The notes below the pieces were generated by a model, which worked only from the letters and a program-made list of their open reading frames with translations, was not told the DNA's origin and did no database searches. From NCBI GenBank assembly GCA_025451845.1, contig JANWJS010000039.1, positions 1-64,000 on the forward strand: a stretch of 64,000 bases of DNA, in the 5' to 3' direction. Made by a program: the position numbers and the translations under genes. Shown in pieces: positions 36,185-44,571 of this stretch (position 1 is its first letter; every line of letters begins with the position of its first letter). This DNA is from Steroidobacteraceae bacterium (lineage in GTDB: Bacteria > Pseudomonadota > Gammaproteobacteria > Steroidobacterales > Steroidobacteraceae).

Positions 36185-37633
36185 TCATTGCGTAGCGGCC
36201 CCCTCGGCGAGCGGCCATGCGTCGGAGTGGGATACTTGGGACCAGCACCTGTTGACGTCCGGCCCGGCGACCAGCTCGGCAAGCCGGCGGGCGTGCTCGC
36301 GTAACTCCGGGACGGCGGTGGCCTCCCAGTGACGCGCGCGCAACCAGGGGCCAACGTAGTAGAGCCCTTTGCTGACACTGCCGTCTGCGGCCATGGTCTC
36401 GCCTGCATCCGTCACACGAATGCCGAGTTCGAGGGGATCCGGTGTGATGAGGCCGCTGGCCAGCAGCGACTGGACGAGTGTGTTGTCGGATCGAGCCGGG
36501 TGATAGTCGGGGCCGGTGCAGTTGAATATCCGTCCCACAACGACGCGCTCGCGTTGCTGAGCGCCCCTCGGCCGCCATACGACCTCGATCCCGGCGCGCG
36601 TGATCTTTGCGCTCTCGATGGAGCCGGCCCGGATGGCGAGCCTGCCGGCATGCTGCATCCGCTGCAGCTCCTGCGCGGCCGCTGGCGGCAGCCTATGGCG
36701 ATGGACGTCCCATATGGGGCGCACGTGCCGCAGGAACCGCCGGCGGTCCTGAATGCTGAGACCGGCCCAGAGCTCGGGAGCGATCCTGCGCACCGCGTTG
36801 ATGACTTCGCGCCAATCGCCGCCCGCACCGTTGGCCTGATCAGACAGGGCATGCACGATACTCACGAGCTCGCGAAGCGAGCCGCCTGCGGCTCGAATCG
36901 ATGCAACCGCCCCGGCGCGCAGTGGTGCTCGGCTGAATGCGCTCTGTGGCTGTGGCAGACGGCCGTGCCGCGACAACGCCAGGATCTCCGGAGGCTCTGG
37001 CCCGCGTAGCGCCAGGCGCAGGGCAACATCGGCTGCCGTAAGACCTGTGCCGAGCAGGAGGACGCGTTGCGGCGCCCTGTTGGGCCTGTCCTGCGGCCAT
37101 GGGGTCCAGGGATCGTGTACGTACCAACGCGTGCCGCGGATCGCCTGCAGCGCCGCCAGGCGCGCGGGGCGCGGATTGCCGGTAGCGAGCACGACCTCGT
37201 CGGCGAAGAGCAGGTGACCATCGTCGAGGTCGATCCGCCAGGCGCGGGCACGGCTGTGAAGCTGCGTGAGGCGGCTGACGCGGCCCCAGATCCGGGCGTA
37301 CGCCATTCTCGAAGACTCGATGGCTTCCTGCAGGCTGGCGCACAGGTAACGGCCATAGAGCGCCCGCGAGAGAAAGTCCTGCGCGCCGATGCGCTTGCCC
37401 TGCCGCCGGGCGAAATCGACCAGCTCGCCCGGCCGGGAGGAATCGAGCGACATGTGAGCGGCCGGAACGTTGAGCAGCCAGTCCTGATGGCTGGGGGAGT
37501 AGGCCAGGCCGGCGGCCATCTCCATCTGGTCGTCAATCAACACGATCCGCGCGGGGGTGTGCGCGTATCGCAGCAAATGAACAGCGGTCGCCGTTCCCGA
37601 GAATCCTGCACCGATGATCGCGATGGTCCGCAT
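36185..37633 (-). CDS. FAD/NAD(P)-binding protein (YdhS-like)
   Basis: This 482-residue protein has an N-terminal FAD-binding Rossmann motif (IAIIGAGFSGTATAVHLL), a central second dinucleotide motif (VLLLGTGLTAADVALRL) and the FNCTGPDY stretch typical of the FAD-NAD(P)-binding family that includes YdhS. The substrate is not known for this family. ATG at 37633 has GGAG eight bases upstream and is preferred over an ATG six codons earlier. It starts 18 bp after the peroxiredoxin-like gene, so the two probably act together in a redox task. Confidence 0.78.
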   Translation of the reverse strand: MRTIAIIGAGFSGTATAVHLLRYAHTPARIVLIDDQMEMAAGLAYSPSHQDWLLNVPAAHMSLDSSRPGELVDFARRQGKRIGAQDFLSRALYGRYLCASLQEAIESSRMAYARIWGRVSRLTQLHSRARAWRIDLDDGHLLFADEVVLATGNPRPARLAALQAIRGTRWYVHDPWTPWPQDRPNRAPQRVLLLGTGLTAADVALRLALRGPEPPEILALSRHGRLPQPQSAFSRAPLRAGAVASIRAAGGSLRELVSIVHALSDQANGAGGDWREVINAVRRIAPELWAGLSIQDRRRFLRHVRPIWDVHRHRLPPAAAQELQRMQHAGRLAIRAGSIESAKITRAGIEVVWRPRGAQQRERVVVGRIFNCTGPDYHPARSDNTLVQSLLASGLITPDPLELGIRVTDAGETMAADGSVSKGLYYVGPWLRARHWEATAVPELREHARRLAELVAGPDVNRCWSQVSHSDAWPLAEGAATQ

Positions 37634-37651
37634 ACGCTCATCTCCATCCAT

Positions 37652-38263
37652 TCAGGCCCACCGCCGCGGCGGCTGGAAGATCATCCTGCCGGAGCAGCGG
37701 TAGAAAAGTCCGTCGAAACGGGGTGACAAACGGGTGTCAGGAGGCGGTGCCTCCCTGCTCGCCGCGCTGTGATCACGCTTGCGCAGAGTCACCGCCCAGC
37801 CAATCAGGTCGAGCGGTGAGGGCAGCTCGTCCATCGGGCGATACCTCAGCGTGCGGCGGCAGCGCAGATTCGAATCGACGATCAGCGCGCAGCGCGGTCC
37901 GTGGCGGCCGATTTGAGCGCGCAGCGCGCCGGCGGAGAGATCCGCGACAGCCCCGGGCCGCGGCGGGTCGAGCGTCAGCGCCGCCGCGGACGCAGGGCCG
38001 AGCTCGGCGAGGCCGCCGATCCACCCTTGTCCGAGCTCATACCCATCACGCGACATGGCCACTGCAGTGACGCCGCGCTCCGCAAAGCTGCGACTGAGGA
38101 TGCTGAGCCAGCGATCCATTTCCAGCTGCTCCTGCGCGAAGTCATCCGGGTGCGAGAAGAGGATGGCCCATCGGCCGGCCAGCCACGCGCGCAATGAAGC
38201 CGCGTCGCAGACCTGCTTTGTGGCAAGCCGCAGCCGGCCGCCCGCAATTACCACTGAATTCAT
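37652..38263 (-). CDS. Peroxiredoxin-like protein lacking the peroxidatic cysteine
   Basis: The first 110 residues follow the Prx6/1-Cys peroxiredoxin pattern: GRWAILFSHPDDF, then FAERGVTAVAMSRDG, and CALIVDSNLRCRRTLRYRP. Where active enzymes have PxxxTxxC directly after the F, this protein has AQEQLEMD, so the peroxidatic cysteine is replaced by glutamine. Classical peroxidase activity is not expected. A perfect AAGGAGG ribosome-binding site lies four bases before ATG 38263. It is encoded with a FAD/NAD(P)-binding protein. A decayed copy of its 3' end lies just upstream. Confidence 0.7.
   Translation of the reverse strand: MNSVVIAGGRLRLATKQVCDAASLRAWLAGRWAILFSHPDDFAQEQLEMDRWLSILSRSFAERGVTAVAMSRDGYELGQGWIGGLAELGPASAAALTLDPPRPGAVADLSAGALRAQIGRHGPRCALIVDSNLRCRRTLRYRPMDELPSPLDLIGWAVTLRKRDHSAASREAPPPDTRLSPRFDGLFYRCSGRMIFQPPRRWA
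37680..37740. repeat. Direct repeat copy 1, within the 3' end of the Prx-like gene
   Basis: This 61-bp stretch is 41/61 identical, without gaps, to 38310-38370, exactly 630 bp away. It contains AAAGTCCGTC and the inverted repeat TGACA-N6-TGTCA (37724-37739). In this copy it encodes the last part of the peroxiredoxin-like protein (DTRLSPRFDGLF and following residues). Confidence 0.65.
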
Positions 38264-38309
38264 AACGCCTCCTTACAGTCTGCTTTCGCCCGCCTGTGCG
38301 GGAGTGGGA

Positions 38310-38370
38310 ATCATCTTGCAGGAGTATGGGTGTCAAAGTCCGTCTTGCTTCAGTGACAGATGGGTGTCGA
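38310..38370 (-). pseudogene. Remnant of a paralogous Prx-like gene 3' end
   Basis: Read on the minus strand in the frame matching the intact gene, this stretch gives DTHLSLKQDGL, a stop, then HPYSCKMIPTP; the intact gene ends DTRLSPRFDGLFYRCSGRMI. The shared pattern is DTxLSxxxDGL....SxxMI. The 630-bp distance equals one gene length plus the gap, as expected after tandem duplication and loss of one copy. A regulatory repeat is the alternative. The 38371-38581 stretch beyond it holds nothing recognisable. Confidence 0.45.
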
Positions 38371-38581
38371 TCGCACCGCTCATGTGCAAATCCGGATTTC
38401 ACGCTCCGCCGTGGATCGCGAGTCAGTGGCCAGAGCCGCCGAGGTGAGGCGGCAGCGCCGGGCAAAGAGCCTGATCGAGCTCGCATTGCCGGCCTGCGGC
38501 CGCGCATGGCACGGCCGTTGCACCATTCGAGCGCTGATCCGCCTCCCGCCGGGCCGCGAAGTTATGCTCGAGTTTTACGGC

Positions 38582-38631
38582 GGTGATACTTTGGTATCGA
38601 GCGTTTTGTCGTACATGCAGTTACGTATGAT
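38582..38631 (+). promoter_or_regulatory. Candidate porin promoter with phased repeats
   Basis: GGTGAT (38582-38587) and GGTATC (38593-38598) are 11 bp apart, matching the GGTKAC pattern upstream of cysA. A -10-like TATGAT (38626-38631) would start transcription near 38638, placing the repeats at about -56 to -40. The -35 position (GTTTTG) is poor, as is common at activator-dependent promoters. Confidence 0.4.
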
Positions 38632-38678
38632 GGCCGGCGAATGAGCCACTCAATACCATCCAGGAGATATCACTGCGC

Positions 38679-39974
38679 ATGAGTACCTTAGTCAAGACCG
38701 GAGTCATGGCCGCGCTCGCCGGCGTGGGCCTGGCGGCCGTGTTGCATGCCGACGATGCGAGGGCGGACGGCGCTTTCCAACTCAAATCAGCGGACGGCAA
38801 TTTTTCCGGCAGCCTCACCGGCCGTTTGGAGTTCGACGGCTACTATGACAACAACGACAATCGCAGCAAGATCGGCAGCGGCGTGGCCGGCTCGGACTCG
38901 AGTGACAGCTTCAGATTCCGGCGGGCGTGGCTCACCCTCGCTGGTAATGTGTACAGCTTCGACTACCACGTCGATTACGACTTCGTCGCCAATACGCTGC
39001 AGCGCGCGTGGATCTCGCACGAAGTGCTGCCTCACGGCACGCTCTATATTGGGCAGGACAAGCCCTGGGCCAGCCTGGACGAGATCGCGAGCGATACCGA
39101 GACGCCCTTCCTGGAGCGCAACATTGCATCCTCCAGCGGGATCAATTCGGTCGCGACCTATACCAACGGACTCTACTACGCCTGGAACAACCGGCTCTTC
39201 ACGGAAGAAGACAACGTGTGGATCGGGCTCTCGGGATCGTCCTTGCACAAGCAGTCAGGCGGCGCTGATAGCAGCACGCAGGGCACGGCGTTCAATGCGC
39301 GCGTCGCGTACGCGCCGATCGTCGAGAAGAATCGCTGGCTCCATTTTGGAGTGTCGTTCATCAACGCGAATGCCGCTGCCGGCAGCACGACGGCAGGTAC
39401 GAACGCGCTCCTGGTCAGCTATGTGTACGGCAACCACTTCGACAGCGACGAGAAGCTGACACTCGCGAACTATCCCGTCTCGAGCACGGGCACGAGGCCG
39501 CATTCGAACACGCTCGGAGGGGAGCTCGCCGCAGCCTACGGACCGGGGTACCTGCAGGCTGAATACGACGACGCCAAGTTCCACGAGGCCGGAGAGCCGG
39601 ACAATACGGTGAAAGCCTACTCCGTGACCGGCGCAGTCATGCTGACGGGCGAGACGCGTCCCTACAAGCCAGGGGATGCCAGTTATGGCGGGATCACGCC
39701 GGGGCACGCTTATGGAGCCTGGGAGCTCGCCGTGCGCTACGAGAAGGCCCGCAATGACGGGAACGATGGTGTGTTCAAGGGGCTCGCGCTGCCGGGCGTG
39801 AAGGCGTCACTTGCGACACTGGATCAGGTGACGCTGATCAGCGCGGGAGTAAATTATTACCCCAACGCGCACGTGCGGTTCATGCTCGACTACGAGCATG
39901 GCAAGGCCGATCTCGGCAAAGCGGGGACCGACAGCCCCAACACCGTAGAGGCTCGCGCACAGCTCACCTTCTGA
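38679..39974 (+). CDS. OprO/OprP-type (phosphate-selective family) porin
   Basis: This 431-residue protein has a signal peptide ending near HADDARA, then alternating beta-strand sequence, and a C-terminal aromatic residue (AQLTF) typical of outer-membrane barrels. Patterns such as SFRFRRAWLTLAGNVYSFDYHVDYDF and YIGQDKPWASLDE are those of the Porin_O_P family. Family members favour anions such as phosphate or polyphosphate, but selectivity cannot be read here. It faces the cysTWA/two-component operon and has a similar phased repeat upstream, so sulfate or another oxyanion is a plausible cargo. Confidence 0.87.
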   Translation: MSTLVKTGVMAALAGVGLAAVLHADDARADGAFQLKSADGNFSGSLTGRLEFDGYYDNNDNRSKIGSGVAGSDSSDSFRFRRAWLTLAGNVYSFDYHVDYDFVANTLQRAWISHEVLPHGTLYIGQDKPWASLDEIASDTETPFLERNIASSSGINSVATYTNGLYYAWNNRLFTEEDNVWIGLSGSSLHKQSGGADSSTQGTAFNARVAYAPIVEKNRWLHFGVSFINANAAAGSTTAGTNALLVSYVYGNHFDSDEKLTLANYPVSSTGTRPHSNTLGGELAAAYGPGYLQAEYDDAKFHEAGEPDNTVKAYSVTGAVMLTGETRPYKPGDASYGGITPGHAYGAWELAVRYEKARNDGNDGVFKGLALPGVKASLATLDQVTLISAGVNYYPNAHVRFMLDYEHGKADLGKAGTDSPNTVEARAQLTF

Positions 39975-39994
39975 GCATCTGCGCCGCGATATTC

Positions 39995-40020
39995 CGGTGC
40001 GGCCGCAAGGCCGCGCCGGA
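39995..40020. terminator. Strong hairpin between converging porin and regulator genes
   Basis: CCGGTGCGGCC and GGCCGCGCCGG pair over 11 bp (one G-U) around a GCAA tetraloop. It lies 21 bp after the porin stop and 60 bp from the response regulator stop, so it could serve both transcripts. There is no T-run on either side, so it would not be a standard intrinsic terminator. Confidence 0.45.
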
Positions 40021-40080
40021 TCGCCTGATACCCGCCGGAGGAACCCTGCTTCCGGGGGCTGGTCGGGCCGCGAGGTCCCG

Positions 40081-40755
40081 TCAATCCGCTACGAGCTTGT
40101 ATCCGGCTCCCGAGGCGGTCTGCAGCCGCTGCGGGGCGGCGGGATCGGCTTCGATCTTCTGCCGCAGCCGGTGGACCAGCTGCTTCAGGAGCTGCCGGTC
40201 GCCGGAGCCGCGGTGACCCCAGACGTGCACCAGCAGCCTGTCGGAGCTCACTGTTCGTCCGGCGCTGGCGAGAAGCATCTGCAGGAGCCGCAACTCGAGC
40301 TTGGTGAGGCGGATAGCGTCCGCCTCACCGATCCGCACCGTGTGCTCTTCGGTATCGATGGTCAGCTTCCCCACCGACAGGAGTGACGGGCTCTCCGTGC
40401 CTGCCCGGCGCAGCAATGCCTTGGCGCGGGCGAGGAGGGTGCGCGGACTGAAGGGCTTGGTCAGGTAGTCATCGGCTCCGAGCTCCAGTGCGCGCACCAG
40501 GTCCTCTTCCTCTCCGCGAACGGTGAGCATCATGATGGGCACGCGCGATTGGCGGCGGATCGCTTCGCAGACCTGGAAACCGCTCGCGCCCGGCATGTTG
40601 ATGTCGAGAATGACGAGGTCCGGCACCTCGTCGGCCACGGCCCGCAGGGCGGCCGGGCCGTCCGGGGCCTTGATGATGAGATAGCCTGCCTGCGTCAGCG
40701 TGAAGCCGACCAGCTCGCGCAGATCGCGGTCATCGTCCGCCACCAGAACCTTCAA
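40081..40755 (-). CDS. OmpR-family response regulator
   Basis: The 224-residue protein has a receiver domain with acidic pocket ADDDRD and phospho-acceptor Asp51 in VILDINMPG, and the conserved lysine in DYLTKPFSP. The C-terminal winged helix (RLTKLELRLLQMLLASAGRTV through SGAGYKLVAD) is of the OmpR/PhoB type. It overlaps the kinase gene by four bases and ends the cysA-cysT-cysW operon. OmpR-type regulators bind direct repeats with an 11-bp period; such repeats occur at 46403-46430, upstream of the operon. Confidence 0.93.
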   Translation of the reverse strand: MKVLVADDDRDLRELVGFTLTQAGYLIIKAPDGPAALRAVADEVPDLVILDINMPGASGFQVCEAIRRQSRVPIMMLTVRGEEEDLVRALELGADDYLTKPFSPRTLLARAKALLRRAGTESPSLLSVGKLTIDTEEHTVRIGEADAIRLTKLELRLLQMLLASAGRTVSSDRLLVHVWGHRGSGDRQLLKQLVHRLRQKIEADPAAPQRLQTASGAGYKLVAD

Positions 40756-42854
40756 GCAGTCACCCCCAGGGGTAGGATCATCGTGAACCGGGTCCGATTC
40801 TCGTCGGTGCGCTGCACGCCCACCGTGCCGCCGTGCCGTTCGACGATCGAGCGTACGATCCAGAGCCCCAGTCCGAGTCCACCCGGCTCCGGCTCATGCT
40901 CGGCGCCGCGGTGGAACGGCGCGAACAGTCCTTCCCCGGCGGGCGAGGCCGGCCCCGGACCCTCGTCCTCCACCCAGATCGCCAGACGGCCTTCATCCGC
41001 TTCGCAACCGATGCGCACGGTGCTGCCTTCCGGCGCGAACTTGTTGGCGTTGGCGAGCAGGTTCACGAACACCTGCGCCAGCCGGTGCTTGTCGCCTTCG
41101 ATGAGCGGCAGCTCCTCGGGAAGCACGACCTCGAGCTGTTGTCGCCGCTGCGCCAGAAGCGATCCGATCAGCGTCCGCGCATCCTCGATGACCTCGGCCA
41201 GATCGACGCTCTGGCGGCGGATGGCGAGCTGGCCGGCCTCGATCCGGACGCTCTCGAGGAGATTATCGATGAGCCGTGTCAGGCGCAGCGTGCCACGCTG
41301 CAGAGACTCGGTGAGCTCCCGGCGCTGCGCGGCCTGCATGGTCTCCAGATTATCGAGCAGCAGCTCGATGGAGGCGAGCTGCGCGGCCAGTGGAGTGCGA
41401 AACTCGTGCGAGATGTTGGCCAGCACGGAGTCGCGCGCGCGGCGCACGGCCTCGAGCTCCGTCTCGTCACGGATGACCTGCACCTGGAGTCCTTCCACGA
41501 GGTCGGAGCTCGTCACGACGGCGGTGCGCGTCTCGTTGCCGCGTTGCAGCCGCTCCACGCACTGCGCGTTGCCGGCGGAACGGGCCTGCAGGATCGGACA
41601 GCGGTAGTCGCAGGGACGACGGCCGTCCTCCGCCAGGGGCTTGAGGACATCGCCGCAGAACCGGCCGACGGCGTCCTGCGGTTGCAGCCGCAGGAGCCGA
41701 GCGGCCTGCGCGTTGAGATACCGGATGTTGCGCTGCTCGTCCACCGCATAGACGCCCTCGACGATACCGGCGAGCACCGCCTGCGCCTCGGCCTCGCGCA
41801 GCCGCAATGTTCCGGTCAGCTCCAGAAGGCTGCGGCGCATGTCCTCCATGGTGCGGGCGAGCGCGCCGACCTCCGCGGCGCCGCCGGGTGGAATCGAGAC
41901 GGAAAAATCGCCTCGTCCGATGCGCACCGCCGAATTGGTGAGCGCCTTGACCGGCCCGACGACCCGCCGACTCAGGATTGTGCCGGCGAACACCGCGAAC
42001 GCAGCGAGAATTAGCGTCGTCACGACCAGACGGCGGATGAGCCGGGTCGTCGAGCTCTCCACGAGGCTGATGGACGTGCCCGCATCGATGAAGCCGATGG
42101 CCTCACCGCTCGCTGCAAAGAGCGGCACGCTCGATTCATAGACTCCCAGGGAATCGATCCGGCGCACCGCCGCGTGCCCATCCGCGAGGGCTGCCGCATA
42201 AAGCGCCGTGTATGCGTTCACCGGGTCAGCGGTGTAGGAGCGATAATCGACGAAACTCACCTGAGTCCCCACACGCTGTGTCAGCTCCTGCGCCAGGCGC
42301 TGATCCAGGAGCCGGAGGACGTAGATGTGGACGCCCGCGACGCCCGGCATCGATAAGAAGGCGCCGAAGGCGGCCGACCGGATGTTGGTTGGCAGGGCGA
42401 GGAAAGTAGGACCCTGCTCCGCGCTCTGCGACCTGATCCCCTGCCAGTCGAGCGCCGGTCCGGTCGCGGCGAGCAGTGTCGCGTCGGAGAAGACAGCGCA
42501 CGCATCGAGCTGGGAGGTATCGCAGAACCGCCGCAGGAAGGGAGCAATGGCCTGATCCTGGCGCTCGGCAATCAGCCGCTGCAGCGTGGGACGCTGCGCC
42601 AGGACGCGCGCTGACGTCAATGCGTCCTCCGTCATCCGACGCACGTCTTCATGGGCGGTAGCGCCCGCGAGAAGGACCCGTGCCTTGCCCTGCTCGTCGG
42701 CGAGCACGCGCAGCATGCCGATCGCGGTGGCCGACAACCCGATGCCGACGAGCAGTACCAGCACCACATGGACGGCGACCATCCACCAGCCGAGGCTAGT
42801 GTTGGCCGGATCCGGCCAGAGCAGGCTCAATCGGTGCCGGAGGAAGGCGATCAT
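40752..42854 (-). CDS. Membrane histidine kinase with PAS domain, in the sulfate transporter operon
   Basis: The 700-residue kinase has a membrane helix (residues 21-45), a periplasmic sensor of about 230 residues, a second helix (274-296), HAMP (297-350), PAS (355-460), the phospho-acceptor H-box with His483 (SHEFRTP) and an ATP-binding domain with the N-box NLLANANKFAP and GLGLGLWIVRSI. The PAS domain contains four cysteines (400, 415, 419, 432), which could bind metal or sense redox. The gene starts four bases after cysW, so sulfate uptake and signalling are co-transcribed. The ligand is unknown. Confidence 0.92.
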   Translation of the reverse strand: MIAFLRHRLSLLWPDPANTSLGWWMVAVHVVLVLLVGIGLSATAIGMLRVLADEQGKARVLLAGATAHEDVRRMTEDALTSARVLAQRPTLQRLIAERQDQAIAPFLRRFCDTSQLDACAVFSDATLLAATGPALDWQGIRSQSAEQGPTFLALPTNIRSAAFGAFLSMPGVAGVHIYVLRLLDQRLAQELTQRVGTQVSFVDYRSYTADPVNAYTALYAAALADGHAAVRRIDSLGVYESSVPLFAASGEAIGFIDAGTSISLVESSTTRLIRRLVVTTLILAAFAVFAGTILSRRVVGPVKALTNSAVRIGRGDFSVSIPPGGAAEVGALARTMEDMRRSLLELTGTLRLREAEAQAVLAGIVEGVYAVDEQRNIRYLNAQAARLLRLQPQDAVGRFCGDVLKPLAEDGRRPCDYRCPILQARSAGNAQCVERLQRGNETRTAVVTSSDLVEGLQVQVIRDETELEAVRRARDSVLANISHEFRTPLAAQLASIELLLDNLETMQAAQRRELTESLQRGTLRLTRLIDNLLESVRIEAGQLAIRRQSVDLAEVIEDARTLIGSLLAQRRQQLEVVLPEELPLIEGDKHRLAQVFVNLLANANKFAPEGSTVRIGCEADEGRLAIWVEDEGPGPASPAGEGLFAPFHRGAEHEPEPGGLGLGLWIVRSIVERHGGTVGVQRTDENRTRFTMILPLGVTA

Positions 42855-42858
42855 GGGA

Positions 42859-43731
42859 TCACGGCTGGCGATCCCCGGTCCGCTCCACCAGAGCCTTGAG
42901 GGCCAGGGTGGCGAGCGCGAGCAGGGTGAGGAGCGAGGCGACCGCGAAGGCACCGGTGAAGTCGTAGTCGTTGTAGAGTGCCTCGATGGCGAGCGGCATG
43001 GTATTGGTCAATCCCCGGATATGGCCCGAGACCACCGACACGGCACCGAATTCTCCCATGGCGCGCGCATTGCAGAGAATGACTCCATAGAGGAGCCCCC
43101 AGCGGATCTTCGGCAGCGTGACCCGGAAGAAGGTCATCCACGCTCCGGCGCCCAAAGTGATGGCCGCCTCTTCCTCGTCATCGCCGAGCTGTTGCATGAG
43201 CGGGATGAGCTCGCGCGCCACGTAGGGGGAGGTCACGAAGAGCGTCGCGATCATGATACCCGGTGTGGCGAAGATGATGCTCACGCCGTTCGCGGCCAGC
43301 CAGGCGCCGAACCAGCCCCGCATGCCGAAGAGCAGCACGAACAGCATCCCCGAAATGACCGGGGAGATGGCGACCGGCAGATCGATGAGCGTGACGAGCA
43401 GGGTCTTGCCGCGGAACTCGAATTTGGCGATCGCCCAGGCCGCCGCGAGGCCGAAGACGGTATTCACCGGCACCACCACGAGTGCCGTGAGGAGCGTCAG
43501 GCGGATGGCCGCCTGGGTGTCGGGGTCCGCGAAAGTCTGCAAGTACTTCTGTACACCACTGTGGAACGCACTGGCGAATACGACCGCAAGCGGTGCAAGG
43601 AGCAGCGCCGCCAGGAACGCGACAGAGAGTCCGATCAGGCACCGGCGCCCCAGCGCGCTCAACACCGTCGCGCGTCCCGGGCGGCCCGCGAGCTCCTGGA
43701 GCGATCCCGGCGCGGCACCCGCGGCAGTCAT
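42859..43731 (-). CDS. cysW: Sulfate ABC transporter permease CysW
   Basis: This 290-residue inner-membrane permease has six hydrophobic segments and the ABC-contact EAA loop DEEEAAITLGAGAWMTFFRVTLP. Other family marks are LIDLPVAISPVISGMLFVLLFG and NARAMGEFGAVSVVSGHI, typical of CysW. It pairs with CysT and the ATPase CysA. ATG at 43731 overlaps the cysT stop. The histidine kinase gene follows after four bases. Confidence 0.94.
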   Translation of the reverse strand: MTAAGAAPGSLQELAGRPGRATVLSALGRRCLIGLSVAFLAALLLAPLAVVFASAFHSGVQKYLQTFADPDTQAAIRLTLLTALVVVPVNTVFGLAAAWAIAKFEFRGKTLLVTLIDLPVAISPVISGMLFVLLFGMRGWFGAWLAANGVSIIFATPGIMIATLFVTSPYVARELIPLMQQLGDDEEEAAITLGAGAWMTFFRVTLPKIRWGLLYGVILCNARAMGEFGAVSVVSGHIRGLTNTMPLAIEALYNDYDFTGAFAVASLLTLLALATLALKALVERTGDRQP

Positions 43732-44564
43732 TGCTCTCCGCGGGCCATGCGAGCGTGTCCCCACGTCTGCAGGAGATTGATGGCGAGGAGGATGACGAAC
43801 GATGCCGCCAGCATGACGAACCCGAGCGCCGCCGCCCCACGGTAGTCGAACTCCTCCAGGTGCATCACGATGAGCAGCGGAGTGATTTCGGTCCGCAGAG
43901 GCAGGTTGCCGGAAATGAAGATCACGGAGCCGTATTCGCCGAGCGCGCGCGCGAACGCGAGCGTGAATCCCGTGAGCAGAGCGGGCAGCACGGAGGGGAC
44001 GATCACCGTGCGGAATACGTACCAACGGCCGGCCCCCAGTGTCTCCGCGGCATCCTCGAGATCACGCTGTACTTCGAGGAGCGCGGGCTGCACGGTGCGC
44101 ACCGCAAACGGCATTCCGATCAGCGTCATCGCGAGGATGACGCCAAGACGGGTATAGGCGACATGAATGCCCGCCAGATCCAGGTAGTGGCCGAGCCAGC
44201 CGTTGGTCGAGAAGACGGCGGTGAGCGCGATGCCAGACACGGCGGTAGGCAGCGCGAACGGCATGTCGATGGCCGCATCCATCAGCCTCCTTCCCGGAAA
44301 CTCGTAGCGCGCGATCGTCCAGGCGATGATGAAACCGAAGACGAGATTGATGCATGCGGCGATCAGCGCGCCGCCGAATGATAGCTCATACGATGCGAGT
44401 GCCCGCGGGCTTGCGATCGCGGCGAGAAGCTGCTGCAGCGGCGTCGAGCCGGCGAGCAGCATCAGCGCGGCGAGCGGCAGCAGCACCACCGCACTCAGGA
44501 AGAAGGTCGTGAATCCCAGCGTCAGCCCGAATCCGGGCAGGACGGTGGGTTGTCCGTCTCTCAT
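43728..44564 (-). CDS. cysT: Sulfate ABC transporter permease CysT
   Basis: This 278-residue permease has about six membrane segments, the AIDMPFALPTAVSGIALTAVF stretch, the EAA loop DLEDAAETLGAGRWYVFRTVIVP and ARALGEYGSVIFISGN, all characteristic of CysT/CysU. It forms the membrane channel with CysW. It starts seven bases after the CysA stop and overlaps cysW by four bases. Molybdate permeases are related but normally single; the T/W pair supports sulfate or thiosulfate. Confidence 0.94.
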   Translation of the reverse strand: MRDGQPTVLPGFGLTLGFTTFFLSAVVLLPLAALMLLAGSTPLQQLLAAIASPRALASYELSFGGALIAACINLVFGFIIAWTIARYEFPGRRLMDAAIDMPFALPTAVSGIALTAVFSTNGWLGHYLDLAGIHVAYTRLGVILAMTLIGMPFAVRTVQPALLEVQRDLEDAAETLGAGRWYVFRTVIVPSVLPALLTGFTLAFARALGEYGSVIFISGNLPLRTEITPLLIVMHLEEFDYRGAAALGFVMLAASFVILLAINLLQTWGHARMARGEQ

Positions 44565-44571
44565 GATCCGC

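Noticed and set aside
39995-40020. Standard intrinsic terminator
   Set aside because: The stem is strong but no T-run follows on either strand, so only a hairpin is claimed.
42859-44564. Molybdate rather than sulfate permeases
   Set aside because: A CysT/CysW pair with CysA and an Sbp-type binding protein nearby fits sulfate; molybdate systems usually have one permease and a ModA-type protein.
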